This document shows, one piece after another, positions 1 to 12,414 of a stretch of DNA of 64,000 nt; positions within the stretch are counted from its first letter, which is position 1, and every line of letters starts with the position of its first letter. The notes under the pieces are model-generated. The model was not told the origin of the DNA and searched no databases. It saw only the letters and a list, made by a program, of their open reading frames with translations. Where the stretch lies: the NCBI RefSeq assembly GCF_030272615.1, contig NC_081414.1, forward strand, positions 767,038,653 to 767,102,652, read 5' to 3'. The position numbers were made by a program, and so were the translations under genes. The stretch comes from Cryptomeria japonica. Lineage: Eukaryota; Streptophyta; Pinopsida; Cupressales; Cupressaceae.

Positions 1-179
1 AATATACAAAAGATATCTTCTTTCTTCACTCCTTCTCCCCCTTTGACAACAATGCCAAAGTGGAGGTACAATCATCACTGTTCCATCATGCTACTCCCCC
101 TAAGGAGTAGCATCCTTAAACACACCAATCAACCAAAGATTTGTCTTTCCAGTACCTGACTGATGTGGAACAATCACTT

Positions 180-1809
180 TTAGTTCACCTCCTCAAGGGA
201 CAATACCCCTAGTTCACCTCTCAAATGCACAAATGTTGTCTTTGGGAGAGGCTTGGTGAATATGTCTACTAACTGCTCCTTACTGGACACATGCTCTAGT
301 GCAATCTCTTTATTCTGAACCTTTTCCCTCAAGAAATGATACTTAAGCTCAAAATGCTTGGTTCTAATGTAAAACCAGATTCTTTGATATATTGATAGCA
401 CTTGTGTTATCACATAATATACTTACTGGTTCAGATACAGGGATCTTGAAGCCTTCCAGTACATGCTTCATCTAGATTGTCTGAGTGCAGTTCATGAAAG
501 CTGCAACATACTCCGCTTCCACTATAGACTGGGAGATACAACTTTGCTTTTTACTCATCCATGAGACCAGTCTACCACTAAGAAAGAATGCACCACCGGT
601 TGTGCTCTTCTGGTCATCCACATTACCGGCCCAATCAGCATCTGTGAATGCTTTTAGATTAAAATTATTGTTGTATGGGTACCACAATCCATAGTCAATT
701 GTTCCCTTCAGATACCTAAGAATCTACTTGATTGCACTCAAGTGAGATTCTCTTGGACTCTTCTGGAACCTTGCAGTGATGCCAACTGCATGTGCAATAT
801 CCAGTCTACTATGCACTACATAATGGAACTTACCAATCATTGATCGGTATTCCTTCTCATCAACCAGTGCAGAATCATCCTCCTTTGTCAATTTGCAACC
901 AATCACCATCGGTGTACCAACTAGTTTGCTATCTTCCATGCCAAAAGTCTTCAACACCTCTTTGACATATTTGGACTGAGTGTTGAAGATTCCATCTTCT
1001 ATCTACTGGATCTGTAGTCCAATGAAGAACTTAATCTCCCCTATGAGTGACATCTCAAATTCTTTCTTCATCTCATCAACAAACTCATGACTCATCTTGT
1101 CATCTCCACCAAAGATGATGTCATCAACAAAAACTTCATAGATCAGAATCTGATCTCCTTCAGACTTCAAGTAGATATTACTATCTTCACTTGTTCTCTC
1201 AAATCCAATCTTCACAAGATGGGAATGCAGGCACTCATACCATGCCCTAGGTGCTTGCTTTAGACCATATAATGCTTTATGTAGCCTACATACCATGTCA
1301 CTATCTTCAGATAGGGCAAACCCATCTGGTTGCTCAATATACACCTCCTCTTCAAGTACACCATTTAGGAATGTAGACTTAACATCCATTTGATATACCT
1401 TGAACCTCTTAAAAGCTGCATATGCAAGAAGCATATGAACTCCTTCCAATCTGGCTATAGGAGCAAAGGTTTCCCCATAGTCTTCACCTTCTTTTTGAGC
1501 ATATCCTTTGCATACTAGTCTAGCTTTATTCCTAATCATTGTGCCATCCTCATTCAACTTATTTCTGAACACCCATTTGGTGCCAATGACATTTTTATGC
1601 TCTGGTCTAGGTACCAAGGACCATGCACCATTTTTCTCTATCTGGTCAAGTTCTTCTTCCATTGCCTTGATCCAGTCTTCATCTTTATGAGCCTCTTTGA
1701 ATGACTTGGGCTCAAATTCAGAGATCATACATAAGTTTTCTCTGATCTTTCTTCCGGTAAGGATTCCTGCATCCTTATCACCTATGATCTTCTTGGGATC
1801 ATGATTCAA
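180..1809 (-). pseudogene. Element A reverse transcriptase and RNase H (degenerate)
   Basis: The minus strand encodes a copia [14 protein letters not shown] near the start, the [13 protein letters not shown] core, and the catalytic FVDDIIFGG at about 1110-1140. This is followed by RNase H with the DADWAGNVDD and ILCDNTSAI-type blocks and the terminal IFTKPLPK block. RT would copy element RNA and RNase H would remove the template in the cytoplasmic particle. The reading frame is broken near 1003, 957-970, 720 and 420-470, mostly by single in-frame stops. The remaining residues match element E closely, so identification is secure although the protein is not functional. Confidence 0.92.
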
Positions 1810-1857
1810 CTTGACATACCAAGGAATGGTCTTAACTGGTTCTTCTTGTTTTTCTTC

Positions 1858-3366
1858 TTAATCATCATCTTCATCAGTATCAACATTCACCGGTTCAGGA
1901 ACACTGTTACTAGTACTCGGTTGACTGACAACCGGTTCCCAGAAGGTTGCAACCGGTTCATTTATAGATTGCTCACTACCGGTTTCCTCAGTCTTCTCAG
2001 AGGATTCATCAACTCTTACATTGATGCTTTCCATAATTCTCTGAGTCCTATTGTTGTAGCACTTGAAAGCTTTACTCTTGGTGGAATATCCTAGAAATAT
2101 TCCCTCATCACATTTAGCTTCAAATTTTCCTTGATGTTCACTCCTCTTGATGTAACATTTGCTACCAAATACCTTAAAGTAGTTAACCATAGGTGTCTTA
2201 CCGGTCCAATACTCATAAGGAGTTTTGTCCTTACCCTTTTTTATAAGTACCCGGTTCATAGTGTAGACTGCAGTGCTCACCGCTTCTCTCCGAAAGGTGT
2301 GAGCAAACTTTCCTTGGATCAACATGGTTCTAGCTACTTCAACCATAGTCTGGTTATTCCTCTCTGCTAGGCCATTCTTCTATGGAGTTCGGGGGGCAGA
2401 CAGCTGTCTCTTGATGCCAAATTCTTCACAATACTTGTTGAATTCACTGAAAGTGAATTCCCCTCCTTGATCAGTTCTGAGGCATTTGATCCTTTTACCG
2501 CTTTCCTTCTCCACTAATGCTCTGAAAGCTTTGAATTTCCCAAAAGCTTCAGACTTGTCTTTCAAGAATGTGACCCACATCATTCTTGAGTAGTCATCAG
2601 TGAGAATCATTAAGTACCTATCACCCTACACACTTCTAGTTTTCATAGGACCACATAAATCAGTATGCACAAGATCAAGCAAGTTGTCAGTAGTGAAAGA
2701 TTTACCTTTAAAGGTTGAGGAAGACATTTTCCTCAATTGAAATTCTCTACACAAGGTATTATCCGGTTTGCTCAGCACCGACAACCCTCTAACTGCCTTG
2801 ATCTTACTAGCCTTCACAATGTTATCAAAGTTCACATGGAAGAATCTCCTATGCCATATCCAGCTATCATCAAGCTTAGCCATAAGACATGTACTTATAT
2901 TTGCATTCAGATGAAATAGGTTACCTTTAGTCTGCATGTCGGTGGCTAGCAATTTACCATGTTTACCTTTGATTCTGCAAACTCCATTCTTGAATTGCAG
3001 AGTGAGGCCATTTTCATTTAGCTAGGCAACACTTAGAAGGTTGTGTCTGAGACCATCAAACCAATACACATTGTCAGCACTACTCTTTCCATTCAAATAG
3101 ATGGACCCTCTACCTTTGACCATGCATGGTGCATCATTGCCAAAGCGAACCACACCACCATCATACTCTTCTAAGGATAGAAACTTGCTCTGGTCACCAG
3201 TCATATGGTGAGAACAACCACTGTCAATGAGCCACTCATTGGAATCATCAAACTGGGAGACAAGAGCCTTCTTGTCTGCCACATCTTCCTTTACAGCAAC
3301 AAACATAATGTCTTCATTCTCTTCATCTTCTGATTCCTCATCTGTGACACCTTCATCAACTGCCAC
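1858..3366 (-). pseudogene. Element A protease and integrase (degenerate)
   Basis: The protease block with the catalytic DSG reads WLIDSGCSHHMTGD at about 3190-3240. Next are the GAG-pre-integrase zinc region (WIWHRRFFHVNFDN, where one expected Cys is Phe) and the integrase core, with HTDLCGP, LTDDYSRMMWV and TDQGGEF carrying the D, D and E residues. The frame is closed by a TAG after LLSVA at about 3021, where the family has Gln, by a stop near 2611-2625, and by a TAG in the PRTP-KNG stretch at 2379. Integrase would insert the cDNA; this copy cannot make the full protein. Confidence 0.92.
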
Positions 3367-3378
3367 AAAATAATTTCT

Positions 3379-4269
3379 CTAGTTTCCTCCTTTGAATTTC
3401 TTTAACCTTTCCGATTTATCCTTGTTGTCACTATTAAGATAGTTCATAGCAATATGTCCTATCTGGTTAAAGGAGAAACATTTCAAAGGTAGCTTACCTT
3501 TGTATTTACCAGTTCCTTTTGAGAATTTCCTAGCAAGAAGTGCTTCAAATTCCATCAGAAACTCTTCATCCTTCATTTCTCTATTCTGATTAGGTTCCCC
3601 ATTAGTGCTAGCCTCTTTTCCTTTTTTGGAAGGTATAGTAGAGGCTCTAAAAGCTGATTCTAACTTTTGAACACTACCATCAAAACTATTCAGCTCATAG
3701 GTTGTCAACTTGGCTATAAGGGAGTCCAAGGATGCCTTAGACTTGTCTATTGATCTCAGGTCCTGAATAGCAGCAACCCTTATTGCATAGACCAGCAACA
3801 AGGATCTAATGACTTTGCTTGCCATAGTGGAATCTTCTATTTTGCCACCTACACTCTTTATTTCTCCAACTACTATTTTGATTCTTATTCCATACTGCTA
3901 AATGGTCTCTCCTTCAACCATCCACATGTCTTCAAACTTTCCTCTCAAGCTCTCTTCCTTATCCTGTTTTACATGCTCATCACCACCATAGATATTTTCA
4001 AGAGCATCCCATACCTCTTTGGGATTTGCCTTGTCCTGAACATCAATGAACTCAATGTAAGATAGACTACTGATGAGGGCTTCCATGACTTGCCCATTTT
4101 CTTGAATTTCTCTCTTTTGGTCATCGGTGAGAGTGCTAGTAGGAACAACATATACATTTTCAACATAACTCCAGTGTTGAACACCCATGCTTTTGATGAA
4201 TATCTTCATCTTGTCTTTCCATATACCAAAATTTTCCCTGTTAAACTTTGGACCTTCCCTCTTCATCAT
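3379..4269 (-). pseudogene. Element A gag (degenerate)
   Basis: The start is a double ATG at 4269 (MMKREGPKFN), shared with element E. The N-terminal part is the UBN2-type copia gag fold (FGIWKDKMKIF, VWDALENIYGG). A stop at 3895-3897 (ETI-stop-QYG) splits it. The zinc knuckle at about 3440-3480 has lost two ligands: it reads CFSFNQIGHIAMNY, whereas element E keeps CFSCNQIGHIAIDC. RNA binding would therefore be lost even without the stop. Confidence 0.9.
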
Positions 4270-4320
4270 TTGACTAGGATCTTTTCCTCAAGCGATTAAG
4301 CTTACAACATAGAGGATCTG

Positions 4321-4336
4321 GAGCTCTGATACCAAT
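4321..4336 (-). promoter_or_regulatory. Element A primer binding site
   Basis: The minus strand reads ATTGGTATCAGAGCTC directly downstream of the 5' LTR. TGGTATCAGAGC is the usual plant copia site complementary to the 3' end of initiator methionine tRNA. Confidence 0.9.
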
Positions 4337-5955
4337 TGATAACTCAATGATGAATATCTTGTACCAAATCGGTATTGAGAGGGGGGGGTGAATCAGTACC
4401 AGCACAATACAGTCCAAAACCGGTTTGACAGCAAATACTCCAAATGACTGACAAATAGGGATACTGGTAAAACAGAGTGCAACTGGTAACATCCAATATA
4501 GCTCAGTCAGTCATGAACTGGTCACCCAATAAGCTTTTCTCTTAGCTCAATACTATAGTATCATTATATTCTTATGCATAAATAGGTAAACTTATTCGTT
4601 AGATCTTCACAATAGTGAGTTCAATATGTTTTATAGACAGGCATAAAACATAGAACCTTCGTGTGCTTAATAGATAAAACAAAGCATCACAAGTAAAAAG
4701 CATTTCACATGATAGACATATTTTCACATGGAAACCCAATTGGGAAAAACCACAGTGGGGATGAATACCCACAAGTTGATTTTTGAACTCTTTAGAAGTC
4801 CACTCTGTTAGGAGCCTTGTCCGGTTAAGGACATTACAATGGGTTCTGGTAGGAACCGATCCTGTTAGGAATCACCCAATTAAGGGATACCTGATTAAGG
4901 GTTAAACCCGTTAGGGTCACCTTGTTAGAGGATTTCAAGAACTCAATAGCTGAAAGGATCTCCTAAGCTTCTCTAGCTTCTTAGAGCTCATTAGCCTCAA
5001 GTTACCCGGTTAAGGGATTTGAATCAAGCCGATTAAGACCACCTGATTTAAGAGATTTTGAATCAAGCCAGTTAAGGCTACCCTATTAGGGGATTTTACA
5101 ACTGTTGAAGTGGTTAGAGATCAATAGGTACTACAATGATTTGTTAACAACACTCAATGCTAATGCAGATCTGTTTAGGCTCCTCTTTTCCTTCTGCACA
5201 TTCACTTTTTAGGTATCTCTTCTCTTCTTTGGTCTGGCAAGAATCACGTATCACTTTCCTTGGATACACACTCACAACTTTTGCCAACAACCTCAGAAAG
5301 AAACCCAACATCGACCTTATAGGAAACATATAGGTCAGTAGCAAAAACCCTAAACCCTAAACTTGTTAGGTTAAGAAATTCAAATGGTTTGATCCTGACC
5401 ATTGAATCATACTACATTAAATTCAATAGTCTTGAATCGATCTCAAGACATTCTCCATCGTCCATTATCCATCATTTTCATAGCAGCTGATAACCCATCA
5501 CGCGTTATCACCATTTGACAGACTTTGCACATTCCTGAGGTAGATAGGAATAGTCATCTTCATGCAAGATCCTTCTCGCACACAAAGCTTACATGGCAAC
5601 ATGATCTGTCCTCCATCATACTACTAACTCATCACACAAGGATCATCGATTGAGTCACACAAACTTAAGGTACTCCAATCAAAAACCCCGAAGTGGAAGC
5701 TACCTACCAACTGATAGTCATACAATGCTTCCATCTGCTGGTTCCCATAACTACATGCCGGTTCACCTTGAACAACTATGCCGCTTCACTTTGGTATATA
5801 GACCGGTTCATACATATGCCGGTTCCTCTCTCTCTTCACCTATCACATGTGCCGATTCACACCAAGTCTCATATTGACATCAATTACAACATACAATATC
5901 ATTATGTCTTCATGCCAGTTTACATAATGCCATGCCGGTTCACATAATGCCAACA
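4337..5955 (-). repeat. Element A 5' LTR
   Basis: This long terminal repeat of about 1.62 kb begins with TGTTGGCATTATG and ends with GAGTTATCA, followed by the primer site. It matches the LTR of element E (57633-59217) throughout, including the C-tract near the 3' end (complement at about 4381-4390) and a telomere-like CCCTAAACCCTAAA at about 5346-5360. Confidence 0.92.
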
Positions 5956-5960
5956 GAAGA

Positions 5961-6950
5961 CACATCTGAATTGCATTGGAAGAGATATATGGGAAGTTAC
6001 AAAGAATTCCTATGTTGGTCTTGTTTTGAATCAACCTTATCCACCAACATTGGCTAAGGACTTGGAGAATGATTCCAAAAACAAGAGAAGCATCTCTGTG
6101 CATATTATCAATCAACAAATTATGGCATTATCAGACCAATCTACTGCTAAAGTTATTTGGGACATATTGGAAACATTGAACGAAAGAGATACCACTGTCA
6201 AAATTGCAAAACTGGAATGTTACTAGGTCAGGTATGAAAATTTGAGAATGGAAGAAGATGAAAGAATTTCTCCTTTTATGGAAAGAGTTAATGAAATTGT
6301 TTTAGGAATGCAATGTTGTGGAGAATTCCTTAAGTGAAGATGAAATTGTTTCTAAAGTTTTAAGAGCTTTGCCACCAACATACAAAATGAAAGTAACTAC
6401 TATTAATGAGTTGAGAACAATGCCTAATATATCAGTATCTAGAGATACCTTGGTTGGAAAACTTTCAGCATTTGAGCTTGAGAAATTTGGTCATGTTGCT
6501 ACAATTAATATAGATTTAGCCTTCAGAGAATCATCATCCGACAAATCTAATTGGAAAACACTTTATGAAAAAGAACTTGAAGTTATCAGAAGGGAAAATG
6601 AAGAACTGGAAGAACTTGAAGCACTATTTGCAAGGAAAATGCCTAAAGGTCCAGTTGGAAGTAAATATGAACGTAAAGCACCATTTAAATGTTTTAATTG
6701 CAATAAAGTTGGTCATATAACATCTAGATGTCCTGATAGACATGCAAGATTGAGAGAGGAAGCTAAAAGAACATACAAGCCTAACCCTGAATATCAAAGA
6801 TACAAATTTAAGAAGAACAGAGATAAATCATGTTACCATGTTGATGAAGGAGTTACAGATGATTCTGATGAAGAACTCAAAGATAATGGATGGGTATTTG
6901 TTGCAATAATAGAAGATCAACCAACACCTACTATCCCACCGGTAGAGTAG
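5961..6950 (+). pseudogene. Element B gag (5'-truncated)
   Basis: The gag fragment lacks its start because element A is inserted there. It keeps the UBN2-type region (VIWDILETLNERDT) and, at about 6690-6730, an intact CCHC knuckle CFNCNKVGHITSRC. Stops at 6225 and a frame change near 6310-6320 break it relative to element D. The C-terminal acidic DDSDEELKDNGWVFVAI stretch matches the corresponding part of D. Confidence 0.88.
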
Positions 6951-6978
6951 GTCCTGACAACTAAAACTGAAGAAAAGA

Positions 6979-8337
6979 TGAATGGATCATTGATAGTGGA
7001 TGTTCACATCATATGACTGGTGATAAAAGTAAATTCTTATCTTTTCAGGAATATAATGGAGGTCTAGTAAGATTTGGCAATGATAAAGCTTGTTTAATCA
7101 AAGGAAAAGGCACTATATCAATTGATGGTAAGCACAATACTGACAATTTTTATTATGTTTAAGGTTTGAAGCATAATCTTTTGAGTGTTGGTCAATTAGG
7201 TGAAAAGGAATTTCATTTACAATTCAAGAATGGTAAATGCAAAATCATGAACATAACTGGATTGGAGATTGCAATCGGTAATCAGACTAAAAGTAATATC
7301 TTTCATTTGAATAACAGTGATAAGACATTTTTAATTGCACGCATTGATGAAAGTTGGTTATGGCACAAGAAACTTTGTCATGTGAATTTTGATTGCATTG
7401 TAAAGATCAATTCAACTAAGGCAGTAAGGGATTTACCTAAGATTGTGAAACCTCATAATCCGGTATGTAAGGAATGTCAAATGGGAAAGCAAGTTAGAAC
7501 AACTTTTAAGAGTATTTCTGAGAAATCGAATAATGTTCTTTATTTAATTCATACTGACTTGTGTGGTCTGGCAAGAACAAGAAGTATTCGGGGAGATAGA
7601 TATTGTATGCTAATTATTGATGATTATTCTAGAATGTGTTGGGTTACTTTTCTAAGGGAGAAATCGAAAGCTTTTGGAAAATTCAAGTTATACAAGGCAT
7701 TGGTAGAGAATGAAACCAGTAAGAAAATAAAATGTTTAAGATCTGATCATGGAGGATAATTTACATCTAAGGAATTTAATACATTTTGTGAAGTGAAAGG
7801 AATCAAAAGACAACTATCAGCACCCCAAACACCTCAGGAGAATGGAATTGTAGAAAGGAAGAACAAAACTATTCTGGAAGTAGCTAGAAGCCTGATATTA
7901 GAAGAAAATCTATCTCATGTGTACTAGAGAGAAGTGAATACAATAGTTTACACTTTCAACACACTTCACATCAAAGGTGAAACCAGTAAGACCCCTCATG
8001 AACTATGGTTTTGTAATACTCCTACTCTTAAATATTTTAGAATATTTGGAAGCAAATGCTATATTAGGAGAGCTGAGCATGTTGGTAAATTTGATCCTAG
8101 AAGTAATGAAGGAATATTTCTCAGTTATTCATCTAAGAGCAAGGCATATAGATGTTTTAATAAAAGATTGCAAAAAATCGTTGAAAGTGCTAATGTGAAG
8201 ATAGATGAACACATTAAAGGAAATTCAAGGTTTGTAGATTTTGAACTTGCAGTTGAGATGATCATAAATGAACCAATACAAATTACATCAGTACAGAATG
8301 TAGATCTAGTCACACATGCATCATCAGAGAATTCCAT
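6979..8337 (+). pseudogene. Element B protease and integrase (degenerate)
   Basis: Protease reads WIIDSGCSHHMTGDKSKF at about 6982-7035, with the catalytic DSG intact. Integrase follows with the HHCC region (WLWHKKLCHVNFD ... CKECQMGK) and the core blocks HTDLCGLA, IIDDYSRMCWV and SDHGG. The codon for the catalytic glutamate after GG is a TAA at 7757-7759, so the active site itself is destroyed. Another stop replaces Trp in HVY-stop-RE at about 7924-7928, the same codon as in element D. A TAA also closes the frame at about 7160 before GLKHNLLSVGQ. Confidence 0.9.
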
Positions 8338-8369
8338 AGTGACTAAAGAACAACAACATGTGAATAAAC

Positions 8370-10018
8370 CCAGGTATGTAAGACTGAATCACTTAGAAAA
8401 TCAGATAATTGGGAATAAGTATCAAGGTATTGTGACAAGAGGAAGACTAGAAAATGAAGAGGTATGTTTAATTTCTCAAATTGAACCAATATCTATTATT
8501 GAAGAAAGTAAAGATGAACATTGGATAAAAGCAATGGAAGATGAATTAGAAAAGAATGAAAAGAACAATACATGGACATTGGTTTGTCGGCCCAAAGACA
8601 AAAATGTTATTGAAACTAAATGGGTATTCATAAATAAACTTAATGAAGATGGTAAGGTAATCAAAATCAAAGAAAGATTAGTTTGTAAAGGATATTCATA
8701 GAAAGAGGGAATTGATTATAATGAAACCTTTGCACCGGTAGATAGAATTGAGGTAGTTAGATTATTTCTTGCATTTGCAGCTCATAAGAACTATAAAGTA
8801 TATCAGACGTATGTAAAATGTGCATTTATGAATGGTGATCTTGAAGAGGAATTTTACATTGAACAACTTGATGGATTTTCATTGACAAATATTAAAGATA
8901 TTGTTTGCAAATTAAGGAAAGCTTTGTATGGATTGAAGCAAGCTCCTAGAGCTTGGTTTGCTAGATTGGACAAATATCTTTTGAAGCTTGGTTACACTAA
9001 AGGTAATGCTGACAAAAACTTATATTACAAAGTGACTAATGATGACATCTTAGTTATTGAAGTTTTTATTGATGATATCTTTATTGGAGGAGAAGATGGA
9101 TTGTGTAAGGATTTTGCTAACAAGATGCAAGAAGAATTTGAAATGTCCATGATTGGGGAGATAAAATTCTTTTTAGGATTCCAGATTTCACAAACTGATA
9201 AAGGTTTATTCATATGTCAAACAAAATACTTGAAGGAACTATTGAAGAAATTTGGCATGGAAAACTCTAAACCGATAAGTACTCCTATGACTACAACTGA
9301 TAAATTGACATTGAAGGATGATTCAACTCCTGCTAATCTGACAAGATACAAATATATGATTCAAGGTTTACTATATTTGACACAAACAAGACCTAATATA
9401 ATGAATGCAGTATGTATTGTTTCAAGATTTCAAAGTAATCCTAAAGAAAATCATGAATCGGCAATAAAAAGGATTTTCTGGTATCTACAAGACACAAGAA
9501 ATCCTGGTTTATGGTATCCTAAAGATAAAAATTTTGATTTATGTGCATACATCGATGCAAATTGGGAAGGAGATGTAGATGACAGAAAGAGTACCACTGG
9601 CAGAGCATTCTTTCTTTGTAGCAGATTGATTTCATGGATAAGCAAGAAGCGAAGTTGTACATCATTATCAACAACAGAATCCAAATATGTTGCACCAGCA
9701 ACTAATTGTACTCAAGTGTTATGGATAAAGCAAATTTTGTAGGACATAAAGGTAAAATGCAAAGAACCTATAATGATTTATTGTGATAATTCAATAGCAA
9801 TTGATATATCAAAGAATCTGGTATTTCACTCTAAGACTAAGCATGTTTCTATTAAATATAATTTTCTGAAAGAGAATGTTGAAGCAAAAGAAGTAAGATT
9901 GGTTTATGTGAATACTAAAGAGCATATTGTAGATATCTTTACAAATCCTTTGCCTAAGGAAACTTTTGAATATCTCAAAAAGAAGCTTGGGGTAATACCC
10001 TCACTGGCAGAGACTTAG
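8370..10018 (+). pseudogene. Element B reverse transcriptase and RNase H (degenerate)
   Basis: Copia RT blocks are in order: [25 protein letters not shown], and a catalytic block reading FIDDIFIGG, a variant of FVDDIIFGG. RNase H follows with DANWEGDVDDRKSTTG, IYCDNSIAIDIS and the terminal DIFTNPLPKETF. Stops are at 8699 and 9740, and several conserved residues differ from D (for example ATYVK for MDVK). The product would be reverse transcriptase of the element; this copy is not functional. Confidence 0.9.
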
Positions 10019-10109
10019 ATGATTGGACATTGGCATCAAACCGACAGAAACTAATAGAGAAATCTTTTTCCGACAATGGTCATCCCATTGATCATGTGTG
10101 TCCCACTTG

Positions 10110-11727
10110 CTCAGGAATATGCATAGGGATGGATGTCGAGTCCATTGCAGATGGTTCCATGTACCATCTATACCTGATTTGCGAGAGAAGATGTCAGACC
10201 CGTATGACTAAGGATATGGAACTGATAGATGAATTGATGGACATGATGTTTTCTAGTCAACCACATACACAAGTGTGTTTATTTGAATTCATAACATTTT
10301 ATTTATGAGTCACTTACAATTTGTAATTGAAAATGAATTTTTATTTATAGATCGATTTAAATTGATACAAATAATATGCATTTCAATATGTAGCAGCGGG
10401 TGTTAATACACCATTTGATATTCCTCCCACAATTATTGTAGCTACAACTTTGATGCCTGGGGTATAAATATTGTAACATGTTAAAATAGAATAGTACTTT
10501 GAATTCAAAAAAAACTATAAGATATACTAACTCTCTTTAATGCTTGACAATTTTTTGTTTTGTAGGTGTTGATAGGGGACCAAATGTGCCACATTGATGA
10601 TGTAACACTCTCAGGGATCGATTTTGGCTTACAAAGCTATGTGGTATCAAATTTTCTACACCTTATTTTATGTATTCTTTTGATGGAATATGCAAGTCAT
10701 TTAATTTTAGATTTGTTAAATTATGTTTAATATTATCTACTAATATCTCTTGTGTTAATTTTGTTTGTTTTAGGGTACTACCTTTGTGTCTAGGCCTCAT
10801 CCTCAATGAAAGAAATCATCGACGACGCCTAAACGTGGGAAGAAGGTAATTGAACACATTTTTAATTGTACAATTGTTTGAAAATGTTGAAATTTTCTTA
10901 GTTGTAGTTTGTAGATTGATTAGTGTTTTGTGTTTGTTTTATGTACAGTGGCCATGAGGTTTTGTAGATTTGTCGAATGTGCTTGATATGCCCGAGGATC
11001 GAGACAGGGCGGAGGCATGTATCTCTACTTTATTTTCTTGATTTAATGACTATATGCATGTGTACATGTGAACTTGTGATAAATTATAATCTTATCATTT
11101 TTCATATAAGAAATATCCATAGCTGCTTCATCAATGATGAGCCCTCCTCCGTGTATTGGAGAAGCATCTTAGGCTTTGATACATTTTTGTTTTATATATT
11201 TCATTAATTGTATTTAACCTACAATACTTATCATTATATTAATTGTATTTAATCTTTAATCATTTTTTGTATAGGTAATATCCACAGCTGCTCCATCAAT
11301 GACGATCACTCCTCACACTACTGGAGAAACATCTGAGGCTCTGATACACTTTTGTTCTCTATATTGTATATTTTTAGTGTTTTTGATCTATATATGTTAA
11401 TACATTGTATTAATTGTATTTAATCTACAATAGGCCCCTTCGCCATTCAGCCATAACTTGGATCCTTTCAAGTTTGTGTTTAAGAAAAATCCCTAAGACT
11501 GGCAAGGAGAAGAGAAAGAAGACAGTAGATCCTAGATCAACAGATGAGTTGATCTACATTTCAATTGCAAACAAATTATGATTAAATGCACAGTTATGTT
11601 GATAATTGTGAACTATTTTCTACAAAAGGATTCTAACTTGGCTTTTGAATTGTGGTTGTGCAGCTATCTACAGAGTCGCATACTGCATCAAAGAGGCTCG
11701 ATTTTGATGATCCACCACAAGTATAGG
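10110..11727 (+). pseudogene. Relic of a multi-exon gene, family not recognised
   Basis: I do not recognise the protein. At least seven short open stretches are bounded by GT donors and AG acceptors and keep a continuous phase. These are about 10120-10279 (preceded by cttgctcag and rich in Met and Cys), 10395-10460, 10566-10641, 10774-10845, 10949-11016, 11289-11345 and a last exon at 11664-11727 that ends SKRLDFDDPPQV and a TAG. Two exons carry one TGA each where CGA is likely ancestral. The fifth candidate exon is followed by two similar copies of the next one. Introns are AT-rich and short (about 100-250 bp). It may be a host gene fragment or a gene from a DNA transposon; the upstream exons were lost at the junction with element B. 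Confidence 0.5.
11104..11371 (+). repeat. Tandem duplication of one exon plus flanking intron
   Basis: The stretch at about 11104-11190 (ATATCCATAGCTGCTTCATC) is repeated with some 80 percent identity at about 11277-11365 (ATATCCACAGCTGCTCCATC), including the downstream gctttgatacatttttgtt segment. Only the second copy is open. The first has a TAG in the frame. Confidence 0.75.
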
Positions 11728-12414
11728 ATCATATAGTATTAGTTGTGATCATTGAATGACCAATACGTAGATATATTCTACATTTTTATTGTATATCGAT
11801 TTAGACATGGCATATGCCACATTTTTGTAAAACTTGTATTGACTTGGCATATATACCTTTTTTGATATATATAAATGTTGATATTCGATCCAATAAATGT
11901 GTATTGTATTCATTATTATGCATTTTGTTGATATTGATAGGCATATTCGATACATACATAGTTTGTTCATTGTGTTGCTTACTGTGCATTTGGATATATA
12001 TAAATGATTATTTATAAAGAATTTGTTTGGTATATTTGGTGGCTGCCATTTTATAAAGTTAAATGAATATTTGCCTATGTAATCAACAATATGAATATAA
12101 ACAACAAAAATCTATGATATAAAGCATTTCAATTGTGGAAATTATTTGATAAGCTTTGTAAAATATTTAATTAACCCTACAAAACTCCTTGTCTCAATCA
12201 AAATGAAATTCAATGGTAATGGTCAGATTTGATTCGTGGTAATGATCACTGGATGCTTTTGATTCCTTTCGTAAAATTTTGGTTTTTGTCTTGTTTTTCA
12301 TTTGTTTTATCTAAATAAAGTGATTTGGGACCATTAATGATCATTTGAAGTCATTTGTGAAAGTTTGGGGTCATTTGGATAAAAGATGTAAAAGTTGTTC
12401 AGTTATTGTCAAAA
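11728..12414. other. AT-rich spacer, no gene seen
   Basis: Sequence is AT-rich, with open frames only in low-complexity ATA-rich stretches. I see no conserved motif, splice-consistent exon or repeat. Confidence 0.6.

Larger units (their letters stand above)
1..5955 (-). mobile_element. Element A: Ty1/copia LTR retrotransposon, 5' complete, 3' LTR outside window
   Basis: Read on the minus strand, the order is 5' LTR, tRNA-type primer site, gag, protease, integrase, RT and RNase H, which is the Ty1/copia order. The internal region runs to about position 180; the 3' non-coding end with the (T)C-rich complement of a polypurine tract starts the window, and the 3' LTR is beyond it. The right end (complement of TGTTGG at 5950-5955) abuts sequence of element B, and gaaga at 5956-5960 is the probable right target duplication. 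Every coding domain has stops or frameshifts, so the copy is dead. It belongs to the same family as element E at the right end of the window. Confidence 0.93.
5956..10069 (+). mobile_element. Element B: Ty1/copia fragment interrupted by element A
   Basis: The plus-strand sequence starts in the middle of a gag gene right at the outer end of element A and continues through protease, integrase, RT and RNase H. It is the same family as element D: residue and nucleotide order correspond block by block from GACACATCTGAATTGCATTGG onward. The 5' LTR and gag start must lie left of the window, beyond A. At the right, similarity to D fades about 50 bp after the RNase H stop, with no polypurine tract or 3' LTR, so the element is truncated at about 10069. 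The exact right edge is uncertain. Confidence 0.88.

Noticed and set aside
4321-4336. tRNA gene at the primer site sequences
   Set aside because: Only the short complement of a tRNA 3' end is present, as expected for LTR primer sites; no cloverleaf could be seen here or elsewhere.
5144-5344. ORFs inside the LTRs of A and E as genes
   Set aside because: LTR sequence without domains; frames are not shared between A and E.
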